A stretch of DNA of 13,398 nt, taken from Holophagaceae bacterium. GTDB lineage: Bacteria; Acidobacteriota; Holophagae; Holophagales; Holophagaceae. Below, piece after piece: positions 9,734 to 13,398 of this stretch (its first letter is position 1; every line of letters starts with the position of its first letter). The position numbers and the translations under genes were made by a program. The stretch is from positions 1-13,398 of the forward strand of contig JANXYT010000166.1 of NCBI GenBank assembly GCA_025355915.1, in the 5' to 3' direction. The notes beneath the pieces were generated by a model. That model ran no database searches and was not told the origin of the DNA. It saw nothing but the letters and a program-made list of their open reading frames with translations.

Positions 9734-11818
9734 GTGCAAAACATGCCATTCCCCCTCCTCGGCCTCAGCGGCGGCATCGCGGCCGGGAAGAGCTTCGTGG
9801 CGTCGCTCCTGGCGGCCCGTGGCTGGTCCCTGATCGACGCGGACGCCCTAGCCCGGGAGGCCGTGGCGCCGGGCAGTGAGGGGTTGAAAGAGGTGGCTGC
9901 CGTCTTCGGCCCCGCCTCCCTTCAGCCGGATGGGAACCTCGATCGTGCCTGGATGGCCGCTCAGGTCTTTTCCGATGAGGAGGCACGGTGGCGAATCAAC
10001 GCGATCCTCCATCCCCGCATTGAGGCGCTGCTGGAAATCCGTCTGGAGGGACTTCCCCGCACCACCCGTGGCGCGGTGCTGGATGCCGCGCTGTGGGTGG
10101 AACGGGGGAAGGCCCACCATTTCGACGCCTTCTGGACCGTGGACGCGCCCGAGGATCTGCGCCTAAAGCGCCTGATGACCCGCGACGGGTTAACCCGGGA
10201 ATTGGTGCTGGCTCGGCTGCGGTCCCAGGCCACGGCCCCCGAACGGGCGCTGCATGCGGACCTGGTGATCCCCAACGACGGGAGGGACCTTGCTGGAATC
10301 CTCGCAGGAGCTGAGGCCGACCTTCTGGCAAACTGGAAGGTCCGCCGTACCCGCAGCTGGAGACCGCCCATGCCCGCCCCATTCAGCTCCGAACAGCTCC
10401 GTGATGTCCTCGACGCCCTGCTCAGCCGTGGTGGTGACTATGGCGAACTCTTTGTGGAACGGCGCCGGGCTCATGCCCTGGGCATGGACGACGGCCGCAT
10501 GGAAGATGTGCTCGCCTCCGAAACCTTCGGCGCCAGCCTGCGCCTGATGATCGGCGAAACCACTCGCTTCGCCGATCTCATCGCCCCGAGCCTCGAAGAA
10601 TTGCTAGAGGCGGCCGGAACGCTGGCCGCGCCCGGAACCGGCGCCGCGGCCCTGGTCCCCGGGCTGGTGCCTAGCACGCATCCCACCCCCAGCCCCGTGG
10701 AGCGCGACCCGGACTTGGTGCCCCTCGACGAAAAGGTGGCCCTGGTGCGCCGCGCTGAGGCCCTGGCGCGGACGGAGGCCGAAGCCCTGCGTCCCGGGGC
10801 CCTCAAACAGGTGTCCGTGGGCTACGGCGACAGCACCCAGCGGGTGTGGATCGCCGCCGCGGAACTCAAGGCCGGGGTCTGGACGGGCCGTCTTACGGAG
10901 GACCATCGCACTCAGGTCGTCCTGCGGGCGAATGTCACCGCAGGCGACGGCACGCAACTCCAGACCGGCTATCAGGGCCTTGGCGAGACCCGAGGTTTCG
11001 AGTTGTTCACGGAGGAAGCCGTGGCGGACATGGTGCACGAGGCGGTCCGCTTGGCCATCCAGGCTTTAGACGCCCAGCCCGCACCAGCAGGAACCTTCCC
11101 CGTGGTGCTCAGCAGCAGCGCTGGCGGGACCATGATCCATGAGGCCTGCGGCCATGGCCTGGAGGCGGACCTCGCCCTGGCGGGCATGAGCGCTTTCGCC
11201 GGCAAGCTGGGCCAGAAGGTGGCCGCCGAGGGCGTGACGATCATCGACGACGGCACCCTGCCCCACAAGCGCGGCAGCCAGGCCATCGACGATGAGGGGC
11301 ACCCGGTGAGCCGGGTGGTGCTGATCGAGAACGGCATCCTGAAGGCCTACCTGCAGTCGCGGAAGACGTCCCGGAAGATGGATTCGGAACCCACGGGCAA
11401 CGGTCGCCGGGAAAGCTACCGCCACCTGCCCATCCCGCGCATGCGCAACACCTTCCTGGCCGCCGGAACCGAAGCGCCGGAAGCCATCTTGCGCGACCTG
11501 GATCGTGGCCTGCTCGTCAAGCGCATGGGCGGTGGCCAGGTGGACACAGTCACCGGCAACTTCGTATTCCAGGTGACCGAGGGCTACTGGGTGGAGAATG
11601 GTGTCGCCAAATACCCCGTGAAGAACGCCACCCTCAGCGGCTGCGGCCCGGAGGTGCTGAAGGGGCTCACCCGCATCGGCAGCGACCTGCACCATTTCGA
11701 CATCGGCACCTGCGGGAAGGACGGCCAGGGTGTGCCCGTCAGCGATGCCCTCCCCACCATCCTCTGCCCCGCCCTCGTCGTTGGCGGCACCGCCGAACCA
11801 TTGCCGAGCGTGATCTAG
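9734..11818 (+). CDS. coaE-tldD: Fused dephospho-CoA kinase (CoaE) - TldD metalloprotease
   Basis: One unbroken frame of 694 codons encodes two complete proteins. Residues 4 to about 205 are CoaE, which phosphorylates dephospho-CoA with ATP in the last step of CoA synthesis. It has P-loop GGIAAGKS (13-20), LIDADALARE (33-42), and RLMTRDGLTRELVLARLRSQ with ADLVIPNDG near the end. The usual VLDxPLLFE stretch reads VLDAALWVE. From Met213 on is TldD, the zinc-protease half of TldD/TldE, known from peptide maturation and CcdA degradation. It has HEACGH (469-474), PTGNGRRESY, GGGQVDTVTGNFVF and the conserved Cys in GTCGKDGQ (Cys660). The linker is only about 10 residues. I chose GTG 9734 because GAGG lies 6 nt upstream; ATG 9743 is the alternative. 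An internal SD and ATG at 10359-10372 could also give free TldD. Sequencing error at the junction cannot be excluded. Confidence 0.9.
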   Translation: MQNMPFPLLGLSGGIAAGKSFVASLLAARGWSLIDADALAREAVAPGSEGLKEVAAVFGPASLQPDGNLDRAWMAAQVFSDEEARWRINAILHPRIEALLEIRLEGLPRTTRGAVLDAALWVERGKAHHFDAFWTVDAPEDLRLKRLMTRDGLTRELVLARLRSQATAPERALHADLVIPNDGRDLAGILAGAEADLLANWKVRRTRSWRPPMPAPFSSEQLRDVLDALLSRGGDYGELFVERRRAHALGMDDGRMEDVLASETFGASLRLMIGETTRFADLIAPSLEELLEAAGTLAAPGTGAAALVPGLVPSTHPTPSPVERDPDLVPLDEKVALVRRAEALARTEAEALRPGALKQVSVGYGDSTQRVWIAAAELKAGVWTGRLTEDHRTQVVLRANVTAGDGTQLQTGYQGLGETRGFELFTEEAVADMVHEAVRLAIQALDAQPAPAGTFPVVLSSSAGGTMIHEACGHGLEADLALAGMSAFAGKLGQKVAAEGVTIIDDGTLPHKRGSQAIDDEGHPVSRVVLIENGILKAYLQSRKTSRKMDSEPTGNGRRESYRHLPIPRMRNTFLAAGTEAPEAILRDLDRGLLVKRMGGGQVDTVTGNFVFQVTEGYWVENGVAKYPVKNATLSGCGPEVLKGLTRIGSDLHHFDIGTCGKDGQGVPVSDALPTILCPALVVGGTAEPLPSVI
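10359..10372 (+). promoter_or_regulatory. Internal ribosome binding site and ATG for a separate TldD
   Basis: GGAG at 10359-10362 is followed after 7 nt by an in-frame ATG at 10370, exactly where TldD homology begins (MPAPFSSEQL). The spacing is ideal for initiation. This suggests the DNA may yield both a CoaE-TldD fusion and a free TldD of 482 residues, or that the two were separate genes until the coaE stop codon was lost. Confidence 0.5.
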
Positions 11819-11836
11819 AAAGCGTCAAAAGATCCA

Positions 11837-11860
11837 CCACGAAAACTCTAAGACACGAAA
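11837..11860 (+). repeat. Left octamer array (degenerate)
   Basis: Three consecutive 8-mers read CCACGAAA, ACTCTAAG and ACACGAAA. The outer two match the NCACGAA core and the middle one is degenerate. The array is the inverted counterpart of the one at 12271-12294, sharing CACCACGAA (11835-11843) and AGACACGAA (11851-11859) with its reverse complement. It ends just before the AGGAAGG that serves as ribosome binding site of the GxxExxY gene. Confidence 0.7.
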
Positions 11861-11875
11861 AGGAAGGGCAAGGCT

Positions 11876-12262
11876 ATGTGGGATTTGGGAGAAGAGCTGG
11901 AGGCCAAGGCGCGGGAGGTCGTGGATGCTGGGTTCCACGTTCACCGGGAGTTAGGACCAGGTCTGCTAGAACGGGTTTATGAATCTGTATTGGTGCACGA
12001 ACTCACTTCCAGGGGCCTCTCGGCCCAGCGTCAGATTCAGGTGCCTCTGCACTACAAGGGAATTCTCCTCGAAGATCCGCTCAGACTGGATCTACTGGTG
12101 GACGGAGCCATCATCCTGGAAGTGAAAGCCGTTGAAACCATTCTCGCCGTTCACAAAGCCCAGCTGATGAGTTACCTCCGGCTATCGGGACTTCAGCTTG
12201 GTTTTCTCATGAACTTCAATGTTCCTGCCTACAAGGATGGAATCCGCCGCGTGGTCCTTTGA
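11876..12262 (+). CDS. GxxExxY family protein (PD-(D/E)XK nuclease-like)
   Basis: A 128-residue protein of the GxxExxY family, whose function is not established. The name-giving motif is GLLERVY at 29-35, within HRELGPGLLERVYE. A PD-(D/E)XK-like core is visible: Asp72 in RLDLLVDG, then Glu82 and Lys84 in ILEVKAVE, followed by HKAQLMSYLRLSG (93-105) and GFLMNFN (109-115). This layout is that of small restriction-like nuclease folds, so a role acting on nucleic acid is possible but unproven. The length is normal for the family. AGGAAGG at 11861-11867, 8 nt before the ATG, supports the start. The gene is lower in G+C than its neighbours and sits between tldD and tldE, bounded by inverted octamer arrays. 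It looks acquired rather than part of the protease operon. Confidence 0.9.
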   Translation: MWDLGEELEAKAREVVDAGFHVHRELGPGLLERVYESVLVHELTSRGLSAQRQIQVPLHYKGILLEDPLRLDLLVDGAIILEVKAVETILAVHKAQLMSYLRLSGLQLGFLMNFNVPAYKDGIRRVVL

Positions 12263-12270
12263 CTTGTTGG

Positions 12271-12294
12271 CTTCGTGCCTTCGTGTCTTCGTGG
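12271..12294 (-). repeat. Right octamer array (three near-perfect units)
   Basis: Three tandem 8-mers read CTTCGTGC, CTTCGTGT and CTTCGTGG on the plus strand. On the minus strand this is CCACGAAG-ACACGAAG-GCACGAAG, the inverted partner of the left array. It starts 8 nt after the stop of the GxxExxY gene and ends 5 nt before an in-frame ATG (12300) upstream of tldE, so it now forms the leader of that gene. Confidence 0.8.
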
Positions 12295-12329
12295 TGAATA
12301 TGTTTTCCCTAGATATCGAGACCCCTAAT

Positions 12330-13398
12330 ATGACCAACCCGTTCACCACCTTCATCCCCGAGTCCCTCGAGGCCCGTCTCCAGGACGGCATCCAGCACGC
12401 GCTGAAGCTGGGCGCGGAGGGGGCGGAAGCATTCCTCTCCGTGTCCCGCAGCCGCAAGGCCAAGGTGCAGAACGGCGCCCTGGAGGACCTCACAGTCAGC
12501 AAGCGCGGTGGCCTCGGCGTGCGCGTGATCCGCGCCGGAGGCAAGGGCTTCCGCACGGGCCTGGCCACCACCACCGATCTCGCCGCCCCGGATTTCAGGA
12601 ACCTGTTCACCCAGGCGTGGGAACTGAGTGCCCTCGGGGACGAGGATCGTTGGCTGCGGCAGGCCGATCCCTCCGGCATCGATGACCTTCCCAGCCGCTT
12701 CAGCGCGGCCATTGAGGCCATCACGCCCGAACAGCGCATCGCCTGGGCCCTTGATCTGGAGGCACAAGCCCGGCGCGCCTCCACCAAGGTCGCGGCTGTG
12801 CGGGAATCCGCCTGGAGCGATGGTTCCGGCGCCAGCCTGCTGCTCACGCAGACAGGCGTGCGGACCCCCGACGTTTACTCCAGTTGCTCCGCTTCCATCG
12901 AACTGGCCGTGGCCGACGGCGAGGAACGGCAGGCCGCCTGGCACTGGGATGTGTCTCGCCGGCCCAACCTCAACCTAGCCGCCATCGGCGCCGAGGCGGC
13001 CCTGAAGGGCGAGCGGAAGCTGAATCCCCAGCGGTTGCCGGCGGGGAAATATGCCGTGGTGCTCCACCCGGAGGTGGCCGTGGACCTGCTGGGCATCGTG
13101 GCCGGCATGCTGGATGCGGAATCCGTCATTAAGCAGCGCAGCCTGTTCGCGGGAAAGCTGGGTGAGCCTATCGCCTCGCCCCTGCTGACGCTCGTGGACG
13201 ACGGGCGCCTCGCCGAGGGGCCCGGCTGCCCCGCCCTGGGCACCGAGCCCTGGGACGCCGAGGGCCTCCCCACGCGGCGCAACGTGCTGTTGGAAGGCGG
13301 GGTGCTGAAGACCTACCTCCACACCCTCAAGACCGCCGCGGAGATGGGGCTGGCCCCCACGGCCAACGCCGGTCGCGGCTTCGGCAGCCAGCCCGGGG
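12330..13398 (+). CDS. pmbA: TldE/PmbA family protein, 5' part (runs off right edge)
   Basis: TldE (PmbA) is the non-catalytic partner of TldD; the heterodimer processes modified peptides such as microcin precursors and degrades unfolded peptides like CcdA in E. coli. The frame is open for 356 codons to the window edge. It aligns by eye with the family: LKLGAEGAEAFLSVSRSRKA (24-43), the GGLGVRVI turn, ESAWSDGSGASLLLTQTG, then KYAVVLHPEVAVDLLGIVAG and SVIKQRSLFAGKLGEPIASP, followed by TRRNVLLEGGVLKTYLHTLK. No HExxxH is present in the visible part, as expected for TldE. The last fifth or so is missing. The start is uncertain: ATG 12330 has a weak GAG 9 nt upstream, while an in-frame ATG at 12300 abuts the repeat array. 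Its partner tldD lies upstream, separated by the GxxExxY cassette. Confidence 0.92.
   Translation, partial: MTNPFTTFIPESLEARLQDGIQHALKLGAEGAEAFLSVSRSRKAKVQNGALEDLTVSKRGGLGVRVIRAGGKGFRTGLATTTDLAAPDFRNLFTQAWELSALGDEDRWLRQADPSGIDDLPSRFSAAIEAITPEQRIAWALDLEAQARRASTKVAAVRESAWSDGSGASLLLTQTGVRTPDVYSSCSASIELAVADGEERQAAWHWDVSRRPNLNLAAIGAEAALKGERKLNPQRLPAGKYAVVLHPEVAVDLLGIVAGMLDAESVIKQRSLFAGKLGEPIASPLLTLVDDGRLAEGPGCPALGTEPWDAEGLPTRRNVLLEGGVLKTYLHTLKTAAEMGLAPTANAGRGFGSQPG

Larger units (their letters stand above)
11834..12300 (+). mobile_element. Putative GxxExxY cassette bounded by inverted octamer arrays
   Basis: A single small gene is bracketed by inverted arrays of an 8-bp unit (consensus NCACGAAG reading inward) and lies between tldD and tldE, which are partner genes. 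Hand-counted G+C over 11881-12240 is about 54 percent, against roughly 70 percent in the last line of tldD. There is no transposase in the unit, so any movement would depend on other factors. I recall similar CCACGAAGACACGAAG-type repeats beside GxxExxY genes in other genomes but cannot check that here. The boundaries are the outer ends of the repeat arrays and are approximate. Confidence 0.45.

Noticed and set aside
11815..12313. CTAGA on both sides of the GxxExxY cassette (11815-11819 and 12309-12313) as a possible target-site duplication
   Set aside because: Only 5 bp, not directly adjacent to the repeat arrays, and one copy overlaps the tldD stop codon. Chance is as good an explanation.
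12182..12847. A 221-codon minus-strand frame across the right octamer array containing FTTKTRRHE
   Set aside because: That peptide is simply the translation of the octamer repeat, and the rest is antisense to tldE. It is a spurious protein, useful only as a marker of the repeat.

Overview
The window is about 13.4 kb of high-G+C (mid-60s percent by eye), densely coding DNA from a Gram-negative bacterium. The gene set (LPS-export genes, sigma-54, and a large secreted Asp-box beta-propeller protein of a kind common in Acidobacteriota) suggests Acidobacteriota, possibly the Holophaga/Geothrix group. That placement is inference from style and content; there is no rRNA gene here to confirm it.

Minus-strand block (about 1-9582, transcribed right to left): accA (acetyl-CoA carboxylase alpha subunit), recJ (ssDNA exonuclease), an LptC/LptA-like envelope protein, a 1090-residue secreted Asp-box/BNR propeller protein, lptB (LPS-export ATPase) and the 5' part of rpoN (sigma-54), which runs off the left edge. 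Several junctions are very tight: accA/recJ are separated by 1 nt, recJ/lptC-A-like by 2 nt, and lptB/rpoN overlap by 1 nt (TGATG). This fits a polycistronic unit with translational coupling. The propeller gene interrupts the usual lptC-lptA-lptB-rpoN order and has its own strong ribosome binding site.

Plus-strand block (about 9734-13398): one uninterrupted reading frame encodes a complete dephospho-CoA kinase (CoaE) followed directly by a complete TldD metalloprotease. Next comes a small GxxExxY/PD-(D/E)XK-like gene bracketed by inverted arrays of an 8-bp repeat, then the 5' four-fifths or so of pmbA/tldE, cut by the right edge. The GxxExxY cassette sits exactly between the two subunit genes of the TldD/TldE protease. 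It is lower in G+C than its neighbours and looks like an insertion into a former tldD-tldE operon.

The two blocks diverge from a roughly 150-bp region (9583-9733) that must hold both promoters. No stretch over 300 bases lacks a gene. I saw no tRNA, rRNA, CRISPR array, classical insertion sequence or phage gene. The most unusual items are the CoaE-TldD fusion, the octamer-bounded GxxExxY cassette, and the oversized LptC/LptA-like protein with the propeller gene inserted next to it. None of these is clearly a wholly new system.
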